The notes under the pieces were generated by a model. That model did no database searches. It was not told where the DNA came from and saw nothing but the letters and a program-made list of their open reading frames with translations. Of a DNA stretch of 64,000 bases, positions 16,039 through 24,592 are shown piece by piece; the first letter of the stretch is position 1; every line of letters begins with the position of its first letter. Origin of the DNA: Rhodobacteraceae bacterium UBA6213 (GTDB taxonomy: Bacteria; Pseudomonadota; Alphaproteobacteria; Rhodobacterales; Rhodobacteraceae); contig DISJ01000006.1 in NCBI GenBank assembly GCA_002421605.1, forward strand, positions 62,001 through 126,000, written 5' to 3'. The translations under genes and the position numbers were made by a program.

Positions 16039-16718
16039 AGCGCGTCGCCGTACTTCAGCACACCGAGGCCGAATACCTTGGTCTAATCGAAGACCATCTT
16101 GAAGGCCGCAACGTGCGCTTTCAATATTTTCGCCCCTTCGCTTCGGGCGGCATGGTGCCTGCCGCGCCGGGCAATTTTGACGGGCTAATTCTGCTTGGTG
16201 CGGGGCCTTATGGCGTTGTTTCCGGGCATATCCTGCCGTCGCTTGCACCCGAGTTGCGGCTGACGCGCGCTTTTCTGGATGCGGGGCTACCGGTGCTAGG
16301 GTTTGGGGCGGGTGCGGTGATTCTGTCGGTTGCCGCAGATGGCGGCGCAGCCGATGCGCCGCTGCGGTTCTCGGTAGAGCAAGCCCTTGCCAATACGCCA
16401 GATTTCGCGCCAAACCTGCCCCAGTTTCCGCTTGCCTGCTATCTACGCGATCGGCCGATTTTACCCGATGGCGCGCGCGTTCTGTATAGCAACGAGGCGG
16501 GCGAGCCGCTGGTTTTCTCGCTCGCAGAAAATTCACTGGGCTTTTTGGGGCACCCTGGAATGAAGCGCGGCATGGCTGAAGACCTAATCATGGAATTTGC
16601 CGAAACGCCCGACGAACCCCTTGCTTCGCTTGATAAACTCGGCGCCGAGCAGGGGCCGGTAAGCACCGCGCTCAGCACATTGATGGTGCCCCTGATCGCC
16701 CATTGTGGGTGGATGTAA
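16035..16718 (+). CDS. Class I glutamine-amidotransferase-like protein, catalytic Cys missing
   Basis: 227 residues with the GATase1 fold signature (AVLQHTEAEYLG, ILLGAGPYGVVSG). In the nucleophile elbow the usual GxCxG is replaced by VLGFGAGAVILS, with Gly where the catalytic Cys belongs, and the usual His-Pro-Glu near the end reads HPG. So it should not hydrolyse glutamine. It is translationally coupled to sLpl(AB) and lies just before the dsrE-shdr genes, so a structural or assembly role in sulfur oxidation is likely. Function not established to my knowledge. Confidence 0.75.
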   Translation: MKRVAVLQHTEAEYLGLIEDHLEGRNVRFQYFRPFASGGMVPAAPGNFDGLILLGAGPYGVVSGHILPSLAPELRLTRAFLDAGLPVLGFGAGAVILSVAADGGAADAPLRFSVEQALANTPDFAPNLPQFPLACYLRDRPILPDGARVLYSNEAGEPLVFSLAENSLGFLGHPGMKRGMAEDLIMEFAETPDEPLASLDKLGAEQGPVSTALSTLMVPLIAHCGWM

Positions 16719-16837
16719 TCGCTGCAACGCGGCGACGAATAGGTTTGACATTCCGTTTCTGACATATACCAATTTTAACAGTTGTTGCCTGGAGGGGAGA
16801 CTAGGCAGCAACAAGATCCGAAGGGGAGGACGGAGCT
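16719..16837 (+). promoter_or_regulatory. Probable promoter region of the dsrE-shdr operon
   Basis: 119-bp gap in an otherwise tightly packed cluster. It has a consensus -35 hexamer TTGACA (16745-16750) followed by an AT-rich run with several weak -10 candidates (TATACC, TACCAA). None has ideal spacing, so the exact start is uncertain. Confidence 0.35.
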
Positions 16838-17218
16838 TTGGCCAAAAAGTTGATAATTGTTATGGTGAACACCGATCCGCGCAACGGCGAGGAACTCGGC
16901 GCGCCATTTTTTCAGGCCACCGTCGCCGCTGCGATGGATTACGAGGTTGATGTGATCTGCACCGCGACCGCAGGCAGCCTGATGCGAAAGGGCGTGGCCG
17001 AAAAGCTTGTGGTCAAGCCCGGCAGCCCCAAGACCGTCTATGACTTCATCAAGGATGCGCATGAGGCGGGGGCAAAGTTTTACTGCTGTTCGCCCAACCT
17101 TGATCTGTTCGACATGACGATCGAAGATCTGATCCCCGAATGCGAAGGCATCGTCGGCGGCGCCAAGGTGATTGAAGACATCATGGAAGACGATGACGCC
17201 AAGGTGCTGACCTACTAG
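16838..17218 (+). CDS. dsrE: DsrE-family sulfur transferase of the shdr cluster
   Basis: 126 residues, a DsrE/F-like fold (PF02635 type). Cysteines at 41, 83, 84 and 102; Cys83-Cys84 in FYCCSPNLDLFD is the likely persulfide site. Such proteins relay sulfane sulfur in the cytoplasm together with TusA. The start is TTG at 16838, supported by GGGGAGGACGG just upstream and by the conserved MAKKLIIVMV beginning; no better ATG exists before the fold. First gene of the sHdr operon proper. Confidence 0.85.
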   Translation: MAKKLIIVMVNTDPRNGEELGAPFFQATVAAAMDYEVDVICTATAGSLMRKGVAEKLVVKPGSPKTVYDFIKDAHEAGAKFYCCSPNLDLFDMTIEDLIPECEGIVGGAKVIEDIMEDDDAKVLTY

Positions 17219-17262
17219 ACCGGCCAGCGTTCGTGCGGCCAGCCAGGGAGGAACGGCCAGCG

Positions 17263-18018
17263 ATGACAGTCCATGCAAAGGTGCCAAACCCGCCGATCAG
17301 CGATCCGGTTTCGGATACGCCGGTGGTCGCCTATGAAAAGCTCGAGGAAATCTTTGAAGATATCCGTGGTCATTCGCTTTACGACCACGAAATCCACGGC
17401 TGCCTGAACTGCGGCATCTGCACGGCCACCTGCCCTTCGGCGCAATATTACGATTACTCGCCCCGCGAGATCGTGCAGCTTTTGTGGACCGAAAACCTCG
17501 AAGGCATCTACGATGCGATGCACGAAAAGATCTGGGCTTGCGCGCAATGCTACACCTGTGCCGCACGCTGCCCATTCGAAAACTCGCCCGGCGGTTTGGT
17601 GATGATCATGCGCGAAGTGGCGATCAAGCATGAATTACCCTCGGTCAAAGAGGTGCTGCGCCCCTTCAGCCGCGTGTTGCTGAAGGTGGTTTCCACCGGC
17701 AACCAGCTTGCGCCCAACATGATCACCAAAGACGCGTTTCCCGACTGGGGCCCAAACGTGACCAAGGTCGAAGCGCCGCTGATGATCTTGCGTCAGGCAA
17801 TTCCGATGCCGACGATGCATACGCTCGACACCGCGTGGGAGGTGAACCTGCGCACCTCGGTCGAGCTTTACACGATCTGGGAGGCCACGGGCGTGCTCAA
17901 GCAGCTCGAATCCGTGGATGAGAACCTGTTCGACGTGGTTTCCGACGTGATGGAGGAAAAGCGCGAGGAATGGGAAGAATGGCTGGAAGAGCAGGAAGAC
18001 GAGGCAGACGACGACTGA
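17263..18018 (+). CDS. shdrC1: sHdrC1, two-[4Fe-4S] electron-transfer subunit
   Basis: 251 residues. Two ferredoxin-type motifs, CLNCGICTATCP (Cys 47, 50, 53, 57) and CAQCYTCAARCP (Cys 93, 96, 99, 103), followed by a helical domain as in heterodisulfide reductase HdrC. It ends in a very acidic tail (EEWEEWLEEQEDEADDD). In the sHdr complex HdrC-type subunits connect the FAD protein HdrA with the HdrB catalytic subunits. ATG 17263 has GGGAGG 11 nt upstream. It is followed by sHdrB1. Confidence 0.95.
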   Translation: MTVHAKVPNPPISDPVSDTPVVAYEKLEEIFEDIRGHSLYDHEIHGCLNCGICTATCPSAQYYDYSPREIVQLLWTENLEGIYDAMHEKIWACAQCYTCAARCPFENSPGGLVMIMREVAIKHELPSVKEVLRPFSRVLLKVVSTGNQLAPNMITKDAFPDWGPNVTKVEAPLMILRQAIPMPTMHTLDTAWEVNLRTSVELYTIWEATGVLKQLESVDENLFDVVSDVMEEKREEWEEWLEEQEDEADDD

Positions 18019-18057
18019 GCGGTCAGTGGGAGGCCGTCGCTTTGGGAGGAGCGCACG

Positions 18058-19425
18058 ATGAGCAACACCGAAAAGCCGGGCGGTAAGGGCGCCTATAACG
18101 GGTTTGGCGCAGACTGGGCACCAAGCAACCTCTCCAGCGTCGAGGCGCGCCGCGCCACCGACTGGGTCGAGGCAAAAATTGACAAACGCCACCTTCTGAC
18201 CGGCAAAGACCGAAAGGAAGACGTGCGCGACATCATGTGGCAGTTGGAACGCGATGGCGAAATCAAGGTGCATCGCGTCGCCGAGCATAACGACCCGGTG
18301 ATCGCCAAAACGCTTTATGGTTGGGACAAGAAGATCCCGACCAATAACCTTTGGCATCACAAATCGTGCGGCCAATGCGGCAATATCCCCGGCTACCCGA
18401 CCTCGATCCTTTGGATTCAGAACCAGTTGGGCATCAAATATCTGGACGAAACCGACCAGACCTCGTGCACGGCGTGGAACTATCACGGCTCGGGCATTGG
18501 CAACGTGGTTTCGCTGTCTGCGGTGTTTTTGCGCAACTTCCACCAAGCCTATGTTTCGGCCAAGTCGCAGGGCCTGCCCGAAGGCACCTACTACCCACTG
18601 GTCCACTGCGGCACATCCTTTGGAAACTACAAGGAAATCCGTGGCTTCCTGCTACATTCGGCGGAACTGCGCGCCGAGGTGAAGGCCATTCTCGGCAAGC
18701 TTGGCCGATTGGTCGATGGCAAGCTGCTGATCCCCGAAGAGGTCGTGCACTATTCCGAATGGTTGCACGTCATGCGCGACAAGATCGCAGAACGCCAAAC
18801 CATCGACGTGTCGAACATCCGCACCACGGTGCACCCGGCCTGCCATGTGTATAAAATGGTGCCCGAAGACGTGATCTATGACGACACCGTGCTAAATGGC
18901 GACCGCGTGGCGGTGACGACGGGCCTGTTGCAGACGCTCGGCGCGCAGGTGATCGACTATTCGACATGGTATGACTGCTGCGGATTTGGTTTTCGCCACA
19001 TTATCGGTGAGCGCGAATTTACCCGGTCGTTCGCGATGGACCGCAAAATCAAGGTCGCGGTCGAAGAGGCGCGTTCGGACGTGATGATCGGCCACGATAC
19101 CGGCTGCATCACCACGCTTGATAAGAACCAGTGGATCGGCAAGGCGGTCGGCAAGGTCTTTGCACTGCCGGTCATGGCTGACTGCCAGTTTGCCGCGCTG
19201 ACGATGGGCGCGCACCCCTACAAGCTGGCGCAATTGCACTGGCACGCCAGCCCCTTTGAGGAGTTGCTCGAAAAAATGGGCATCGACTGGGAAAAGGCCA
19301 AGGGCGAATTCGAGGGCTATCTGGACGAGGTCAAGGCCGGGCGGATCGAAACGCTATACGACCCCAAGCGCGCCATCACCTCGGGGCCCGGCTATATAAA
19401 ACCCAAAGCCCTGACAGGAGCCTAA
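18058..19425 (+). CDS. shdrB1: sHdrB1, catalytic-type subunit with CCG domains
   Basis: 455 residues, longer than sHdrB2. Cys-rich CCG-like elements: KSCGQCGN and TSCTAWNYH in the first half; HPACHVYK, WYDCCGFG and HDTGCITTLD in the second. These bind the noncubane Fe-S clusters that form the active site in methanogen HdrB. In sulfur oxidisers the complex is thought to release sulfite from sulfur carried on LbpA. GGGAGG precedes the ATG; the next gene starts 3 bp after the stop. Confidence 0.94.
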   Translation: MSNTEKPGGKGAYNGFGADWAPSNLSSVEARRATDWVEAKIDKRHLLTGKDRKEDVRDIMWQLERDGEIKVHRVAEHNDPVIAKTLYGWDKKIPTNNLWHHKSCGQCGNIPGYPTSILWIQNQLGIKYLDETDQTSCTAWNYHGSGIGNVVSLSAVFLRNFHQAYVSAKSQGLPEGTYYPLVHCGTSFGNYKEIRGFLLHSAELRAEVKAILGKLGRLVDGKLLIPEEVVHYSEWLHVMRDKIAERQTIDVSNIRTTVHPACHVYKMVPEDVIYDDTVLNGDRVAVTTGLLQTLGAQVIDYSTWYDCCGFGFRHIIGEREFTRSFAMDRKIKVAVEEARSDVMIGHDTGCITTLDKNQWIGKAVGKVFALPVMADCQFAALTMGAHPYKLAQLHWHASPFEELLEKMGIDWEKAKGEFEGYLDEVKAGRIETLYDPKRAITSGPGYIKPKALTGA

Positions 19426-19428
19426 GGC

Positions 19429-20481
19429 ATGACGAAACCCATTCTCATCATTGGCGGCGGCCCTGCGGGGCTTTCGGCGGCACATGCAGTGGCAAGCGCC
19501 GGACGCAAGGCGGTGCTGGTGGAAAAGGAAGACCGTTTGGGCGGCGCCCCGATTCTTTCGGGTTATGCCAAACTGGTGCCCAGCCACGAATGGGCCAAGG
19601 ATGCGATCGGCGGCATGGTCACGCGAGTTGTCGATAACCCCAACGTCGAGGTGCGGCTGGAAGCGGTGGTGCAAAGTTTTGCAGGCGAACCCGGTGCCTT
19701 TGGCGCAACGCTGAAAGACGGCAGCGTGATCGAGGCTGACACCACAATTCTCGCCACAGGCTTCACGCATTTCGACAGCCTCAACAAACCCGAATGGGGC
19801 TTTGGCACCTACCCTGACGTGGTGACGACTGTGCAGGTCGAACAGATGATCTCGTCCGGTGCGGGTATCCGTTGCCCGTCTGATGGGCGGGTGCCTGACC
19901 GAGTGGCGATCCTGCTTTGCGTAGGCTCGCGCGACCGTCAGATCGGGCGCGAATGGTGCTCGAAAATCTGCTGTTCGGTTTCGGCCAATATTGCAATGGA
20001 AATTCGCGAGCTTTCGCCCAAAACCAACGTCTACATCTACTACATGGACATTCGCACCTTCGGACTTTTGGAGGGCGAATATTACTGGAAAAGCCAAGAA
20101 GAGGCGAAGGTCAAGTATATCAAAGCCCGCATTGCCGAAGTCACATCCGACGGCAAACGGCTGGTGGTGAAAGGCGAAGACACGCTGGTAAAACGCCCGA
20201 TCACCATTCCTTTCGACATGGTGGTGCACGCCATCGGCATGGACCCCAACGTCGATAACATGACCCTCGCGGCGGTGTTCGGGGTCGAGTTGAACAAATA
20301 CGGCTATATCGCAAAGCCCTCGACCTATTTGCATATGAGCGAAACCTCGCGCCCGGGGCTATTTGTGGCAGGTGCGGCCACTGGGCCGGAAACCATCGAC
20401 GATTCGATCGCGCAGGGCCACGCGGCTGCGATGGCGGCGCTGACCTATCACGCCACGCATCAGATCAAGGCGGCTGAATGA
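19429..20481 (+). CDS. shdrA: sHdrA, FAD and Fe-S containing subunit
   Basis: 350 residues. N-terminal FAD-binding ILIIGGGPAGLSAAHAV, ATG-type motif ATGFTHFD, and a C-terminal GMDPNVD...GLFVAGAATGPETIDDSI typical of HdrA-like flavoproteins. Cysteines 149, 164, 177, 181 and 182 (GREWCSKICC) ligate an Fe-S cluster. It is the shorter HdrA form found in sulfur oxidisers, without the extra ferredoxin domains of methanogen HdrA. It receives electrons from the B/C subunits; the final acceptor is unknown (NAD+ has been proposed). Overlaps the next gene by 4 bp. Confidence 0.95.
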   Translation: MTKPILIIGGGPAGLSAAHAVASAGRKAVLVEKEDRLGGAPILSGYAKLVPSHEWAKDAIGGMVTRVVDNPNVEVRLEAVVQSFAGEPGAFGATLKDGSVIEADTTILATGFTHFDSLNKPEWGFGTYPDVVTTVQVEQMISSGAGIRCPSDGRVPDRVAILLCVGSRDRQIGREWCSKICCSVSANIAMEIRELSPKTNVYIYYMDIRTFGLLEGEYYWKSQEEAKVKYIKARIAEVTSDGKRLVVKGEDTLVKRPITIPFDMVVHAIGMDPNVDNMTLAAVFGVELNKYGYIAKPSTYLHMSETSRPGLFVAGAATGPETIDDSIAQGHAAAMAALTYHATHQIKAAE

Positions 20482-21371
20482 TGTTTGGCCTGCGCCGCAA
20501 ACCGAGCGAAACGGAATACGCAGCCCCGCGCCCGGTGCTCGACCTGTCGGGGCCGCGGCTGCGGCGGGCGTTTGACGATCTGGTGCAATCGTCCGAACCG
20601 ACCGGGGGCCTAGAGCGGTATGTCACCGCGCTTGCGCTGAAAGCATCGCTTTTTGACGAGCTTCTGGGCGATGGCAAAGCGGCCGATCTGACCGAGGCCG
20701 AGTTTCTGGACCTTGCCGCCTTTATCACTCCGGTGCGGCGGCGCATCAGCGCCCATCTTGTGCGCTACGGGTTTGAACCGCTGCGGCTGCGCCTTGCCGA
20801 ACTTGCCCATGCACTGGATCAGACAGACCGCACCGATGCGCGCATTGCGGCGTTTGAGGCGGGCTTCAGCGCCGATTCCGAGCATCGCTGGGTGCGCGAT
20901 CTGGGTGCCGAAGTGCTGCATTTCACGCGCCCCACCGACTACCCGCTGATGACCCGCTGGGTTTGGGACGCGACAACCGAAACCGGCGTCTTGCGCGAAA
21001 TCTGGGCCAGCGAAGATGTGGACGCGGCCAAGATCGTCGCCACCAATGCGGTCGCAACGTTTCAGACCTTGCGCGACGAGTTGGACGTATTTCTGGCTGG
21101 CGAGGGCGTGTTTCGTGACCGCCATTTCTATATCGATCTGCTGATGTCGCATGTCTACGCGGGTTACATCAATGACCGCGGCGGCCAATATTTGCGCACC
21201 GACTTCACGCTTGAAGGCGATCCGATGCAGCACACGCGCCGGATGCTGGGGCTTGATGCGGTCAACACCGAAACGGGCCGCACCCGCTTGCGCCTGATCG
21301 ACGGCACCGTGCATCGCTTCGGCGGGTTGCCCGCGCCGACTTCCAAGGAGGCCGCCGATGCCCATTCATGA
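20478..21371 (+). CDS. shdrHyp: sHdrHyp, conserved component of the shdr cluster
   Basis: 297 residues, no cysteines in known Fe-S motifs and no membrane segment. Position between shdrA and shdrC2 is the constant place of the Hyp gene in type I clusters, and the coupled overlaps on both sides (4 and 14 bp) support equal synthesis. Largely helical, with conserved-looking blocks FTRPTDYPLMTRWVWD and RDRHFYIDLLMSHVYA. Its biochemical role is not known; it may aid assembly or bind a partner. Confidence 0.9.
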   Translation: MMFGLRRKPSETEYAAPRPVLDLSGPRLRRAFDDLVQSSEPTGGLERYVTALALKASLFDELLGDGKAADLTEAEFLDLAAFITPVRRRISAHLVRYGFEPLRLRLAELAHALDQTDRTDARIAAFEAGFSADSEHRWVRDLGAEVLHFTRPTDYPLMTRWVWDATTETGVLREIWASEDVDAAKIVATNAVATFQTLRDELDVFLAGEGVFRDRHFYIDLLMSHVYAGYINDRGGQYLRTDFTLEGDPMQHTRRMLGLDAVNTETGRTRLRLIDGTVHRFGGLPAPTSKEAADAHS

Positions 21372-22104
21372 AAGGTCGCTGATCCGGCCAGAAAACCTTG
21401 TCACCCATGAAAATCTGGTGATCGACGGGGTGGACGTTTCGGGCCACTGGTCAACCTTCATCACCTCGCGCACCGTCACCGATTACAACGAGGCGATGGA
21501 GGAAGAAATTTCCGCCCTGCCCGGCGGCGAACACATCAACCGCTGCTGGCAATGCGGGTCTTGCACCAACGCCTGCACGGTCAACGCCATCAACCCCGAA
21601 TTCAACCCGCGCTACTGGATCTATCTGATCCGGCTGGGCATGGAAGAAGAGCTTTTGCGCGACAAGGAAATCCTCTGGCAATGCGTCAGCTGCAACAAAT
21701 GCACTTACGCCTGCCCGCGCGATGTAGTGCCCGAAGCAGTGATGAAGGCAACCGCACATTGGATGGAACTGAAAGGCCACACGCCCAAAAGCCCCTCGAC
21801 GCATTTTGACGAGAGTTTCACCGGCTCGGTCATCGCCACCGGCAAGATCGAAGAAGGGCAAGTGATGCGCAGCTTCTTCAAGAAAACTGGGCAGCCGCTC
21901 AACCAGCCTTGGTTGATCGCTTTGGTGCGCGGTTTGGTCCTCAAGTTTCCAATCACGCTTTTGATGCGGCTAGGGCTAAGCGCGCTGATCCGGCCACGCA
22001 CCTCTGGCTGGGGGCGCACGCAAGCGGCGCTGAACGACTATGTGAGCGAAGTTGAAGCGCGAAACTCCAAAGCCCTCGGGCTTGATGGCAAGGGGAAGCA
22101 CTGA
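21358..22104 (+). CDS. shdrC2: sHdrC2, second two-[4Fe-4S] subunit
   Basis: 248 residues. Fe-S motifs CWQCGSCTNAC (Cys 63, 66, 69, 73) and CVSCNKCTYACP (Cys 109, 112, 115, 119), then a helical domain. In the first motif Thr follows the last Cys where Pro is usual. Overlaps sHdrHyp by 14 bp and its stop codon overlaps the sHdrB2 start. Pairs with sHdrB2 in the complex. Confidence 0.95.
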   Translation: MPIHERSLIRPENLVTHENLVIDGVDVSGHWSTFITSRTVTDYNEAMEEEISALPGGEHINRCWQCGSCTNACTVNAINPEFNPRYWIYLIRLGMEEELLRDKEILWQCVSCNKCTYACPRDVVPEAVMKATAHWMELKGHTPKSPSTHFDESFTGSVIATGKIEEGQVMRSFFKKTGQPLNQPWLIALVRGLVLKFPITLLMRLGLSALIRPRTSGWGRTQAALNDYVSEVEARNSKALGLDGKGKH

Positions 22105-23030
22105 TGCCGAAAGATGATCTGAAGCGGGTAGCCTATTACCCCGGTTGCGCGCTGGAAGGCACCGGCCACTCCTATAACCGGTCCACCAAGGCGGTGGGCA
22201 AGGCACTGGGGCTTGAATTGGTCGAGTTGAAGAACTGGAACTGCTGCGGCGCGATGGAGGTGAAGAACGTCGATCCCAAGATCCAGACCTATCTTTCTGC
22301 TCGCAATCTGGCGATTGCCGAGGACATGGGCTTTGAGAAGGTCATGTCACCCTGCAACGGCTGCTATCACAACCTCAAGAAAGCAGAATACGACCTTTCA
22401 CACGATCCCGCTTCGGCCGAGGTCAATGCCCAGCTTTCCACAAAGTCGGGCCATGCCACCTATCAGCCGGGCAAGGTTGAAACCATCCACGCGCTCGACT
22501 GGATCAAGGATGCCGTTGGCGAGGAAGAGCTTGCCAAGCGCGTGAAGAACAGCCTCAAAGGTATCAAGGTGGCCAACTACTACGGTTGCATGTACACCCG
22601 ACCGCGCCACATTTTTCCCGAGAAAGACAAGGGACCTGGCAGCGAAAGCACGCTGAAGCCGCATTTCATGGATGACCTGCTGGCCGCCGCCGGGGCCGAG
22701 AATGTGGACTTCCCGCTAAAAACCGCCTGCTGTGGCGGCGCGCATGCGCTTTCTGACAGTGACACCTCGACCAAGCTGGTGCTCAACATTCTGACCACAG
22801 CCGAGGCCTGTGGCGCAGAAGTGATCGCCACCGAATGCCCGACCTGCCATTCGGGTCTCGAAATGCATCAGGTGCGCGCGGAAAAGGTGTTGGGGCGCAA
22901 AACCAACGTGAAAATCCTCTACTTCACACAGCTTCTGGGCATGGCGCTCGGGCTTTCTGCGCGCAAGGTTGGGGTGCATGAAAACTTTTCAGATGCCTCA
23001 AGCCTGCTGAAAGAAAAGGGACTGGGATGA
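22104..23030 (+). CDS. shdrB2: sHdrB2, second CCG-domain subunit
   Basis: 308 residues, two CCG domains. First: YYPGCALEGTGHSY, NWNCCGAMEV and PCNGCYHNLK. Second: NYYGCMYTRP, TACCGGAHALSD and TECPTCHSGLEMHQ. This is the full Cys complement for two noncubane Fe-S clusters, unlike the more diverged sHdrB1, so this subunit may be the main catalytic site. The 3' end overlaps the next gene by 4 bp. Confidence 0.95.
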   Translation: MPKDDLKRVAYYPGCALEGTGHSYNRSTKAVGKALGLELVELKNWNCCGAMEVKNVDPKIQTYLSARNLAIAEDMGFEKVMSPCNGCYHNLKKAEYDLSHDPASAEVNAQLSTKSGHATYQPGKVETIHALDWIKDAVGEEELAKRVKNSLKGIKVANYYGCMYTRPRHIFPEKDKGPGSESTLKPHFMDDLLAAAGAENVDFPLKTACCGGAHALSDSDTSTKLVLNILTTAEACGAEVIATECPTCHSGLEMHQVRAEKVLGRKTNVKILYFTQLLGMALGLSARKVGVHENFSDASSLLKEKGLG

Positions 23031-23503
23031 GCGAAGCTGACCCTTTTGCTGAAGTTCTGGACCGGGTTGACAGGTTTCTTGCCAGCGATGGCGAGGGGTG
23101 TAAAGCAACCGCGCAGGCTGAGGCATTCGTGGCCGATGGCGAGCTTGTGCTTGCCGCGTGGCTTGCCGCCAAGGGCGAGCAGCCAACCGATGAGACGATC
23201 GAAGGCTTCCGACTTCTGGCGCTGCACCGCCAAGGTGCGCGCGGCGACGCAAGTTTCAACGCCTGTCGTGAAACCTGCCGTGAAATTATCTACTTGCGCA
23301 ACGTAATTACGCTTTATGATGATGACACAGCCGAATGCCGCCACCAGTTGCGGCTTCAGGCGATGGTGCTGCGTCACCTGGCGTTGTTCGTGGGCGGCAA
23401 ACTCGTTGAAGCGGGACTGGGCGACTTCTGCTGTTCGGCAAAGGCGGTGCGCAACGCTGCACCAGCCGATACGTTGTCCGGCGCCAAAGCAGCGCGCCAC
23501 TGA
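23027..23503 (+). CDS. Uncharacterised Cys-containing protein between sHdrB2 and LbpA
   Basis: 158 residues, probably all-helical and cytoplasmic; no signal, membrane segment or known domain seen. Six cysteines: Cys25, a CxxxC pair (80, 84), Cys104 and a vicinal pair (135, 136 in DFCCSAK). ATGA overlap with shdrB2 and 16 bp to lbpA place it inside the operon, so it is very probably made with the complex. It might handle sulfur, chaperone LbpA or bind the complex, but no function can be read from the sequence. Confidence 0.7.
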   Translation: MSEADPFAEVLDRVDRFLASDGEGCKATAQAEAFVADGELVLAAWLAAKGEQPTDETIEGFRLLALHRQGARGDASFNACRETCREIIYLRNVITLYDDDTAECRHQLRLQAMVLRHLALFVGGKLVEAGLGDFCCSAKAVRNAAPADTLSGAKAARH

Positions 23504-23519
23504 TTTGTAGGAGTCGATC

Positions 23520-23963
23520 ATGCCCACCGTCCGCGGCTGCAACCTTCCCGACGAGCTTTTCTATGACGTGGCCAACAACCTCTGGTATCGCCCCGAATCC
23601 GACGGCACCTTTACTGTCGGCATGACCGTGGTTGCCACCGGCATGGCCGGGGCGCTGGTGGCCTTTACCGCCAAGAAGGTCGGCAAGACCATCGACGCGG
23701 GCAAGTCGGTCGCCACTATCGAAAGCGGCAAATGGGTAGGGCCCGCCAAGATCGGCTTTCAAAGCGAGATCGTGGCGGTCAATGACATTCTCACCGGCAA
23801 CCCAAAACTTGCCAACACCGACACCTACGGTGAAGGTTGGATGGTGCGGGTAAAGCCGGTGGATGCTGGCGAGCCAAACTCGGTTCTGACACCGGGTAGC
23901 GCCGTTGCGGCACCCTACGAGGCCAAGATGGCGGCAGACAACTTCGTCGGTTGCGCGGCATGA
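23520..23963 (+). CDS. lbpA: LbpA, lipoate-binding protein of sulfur oxidation
   Basis: 147 residues, GcvH-like fold. The lipoylated lysine is Lys71 in ATIESGKWVGPAKIGF. It differs from glycine-cleavage GcvH by the N-terminal MPTVRGCNLPDELFYD and by its place after shdrB2. Two cysteines lie near the ends (Cys7, Cys145). The lipoyl arm is thought to carry the sulfur intermediate to the sHdr complex. AGGAG lies 7 nt before the ATG. Confidence 0.95.
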   Translation: MPTVRGCNLPDELFYDVANNLWYRPESDGTFTVGMTVVATGMAGALVAFTAKKVGKTIDAGKSVATIESGKWVGPAKIGFQSEIVAVNDILTGNPKLANTDTYGEGWMVRVKPVDAGEPNSVLTPGSAVAAPYEAKMAADNFVGCAA

Positions 23964-24084
23964 AGGAAACGCTGCCCTATCTCGGCAGGGAGGCCGGGAC
24001 AGGGCAGAACAAAGGGGGCGCGGTTGAGCAAAAAGCGCAAGGCGCCCGCGCATCAGCCGCTAATGTATAAAAGGGAGAGGCCAC

Positions 24085-24579
24085 ATGCTGGACGAGACAA
24101 ATGCCAAGTCAATGTCGATCATCGTAACCAAGGGCACGCTTGATTGGGCCTACCCGCCTTTCATTCTGGCCACCACGGCGGCGGCGATGGGGCTGGATGT
24201 GACGATGTTCTTCACGTTCTACGGGCTGCACTTGCTCAAGAAAGACCTGAACCTCAAGGTTTCCACGCTGGGCAACCCCGGCATGGAAATGCCAATGGGG
24301 GGTATGCACATGGCGATGCCGAACATCATGGCAGCACTACCGGGCGCAAGTGCGCTGACCACCAACATGATGAAGAACCTGATCAAGAAAAAAGGCGTCG
24401 CCTCGATCCAAGAGTTGCGCGATCTGGCCATTGAAGCCGATGTCAACATGATCGCCTGCCAGATGACCATGGACCTGTTCGAAATCAAACGCGAAGACAT
24501 GATTGATGGGCCGAGCGTGGGCGGTGCCGCCTCGTGGGTCGAAGTGGCAACGAAAAGCGATATCAACCTCTACATCTGA
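24085..24579 (+). CDS. dsrE3A: DsrE3A-type sulfur transferase
   Basis: 164 residues of the DsrE2/DsrE3 (DrsH-like) family: MSIIVTKGTLDWAYPPF, MFFTFYGLHLLKK, a Met-rich segment (residues 67-80, GMEMPMGGMHMAMP) and the conserved Cys125 in NMIACQMTMDLF. Members form a relay with TusA that loads sulfane sulfur for the sHdr pathway. Only one Cys is present, so it carries a single persulfide. GGGAGAGGCCAC precedes the start. 14 bp before tusA. Confidence 0.88.
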   Translation: MLDETNAKSMSIIVTKGTLDWAYPPFILATTAAAMGLDVTMFFTFYGLHLLKKDLNLKVSTLGNPGMEMPMGGMHMAMPNIMAALPGASALTTNMMKNLIKKKGVASIQELRDLAIEADVNMIACQMTMDLFEIKREDMIDGPSVGGAASWVEVATKSDINLYI

Positions 24580-24592
24580 AGAAGGAACCACC

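Noticed and set aside
23520..23963. GcvH of the glycine cleavage system
   Set aside because: The lipoyl-Lys context and N-terminus plus the shdr neighbourhood fit LbpA; no gcvT or gcvP is nearby.
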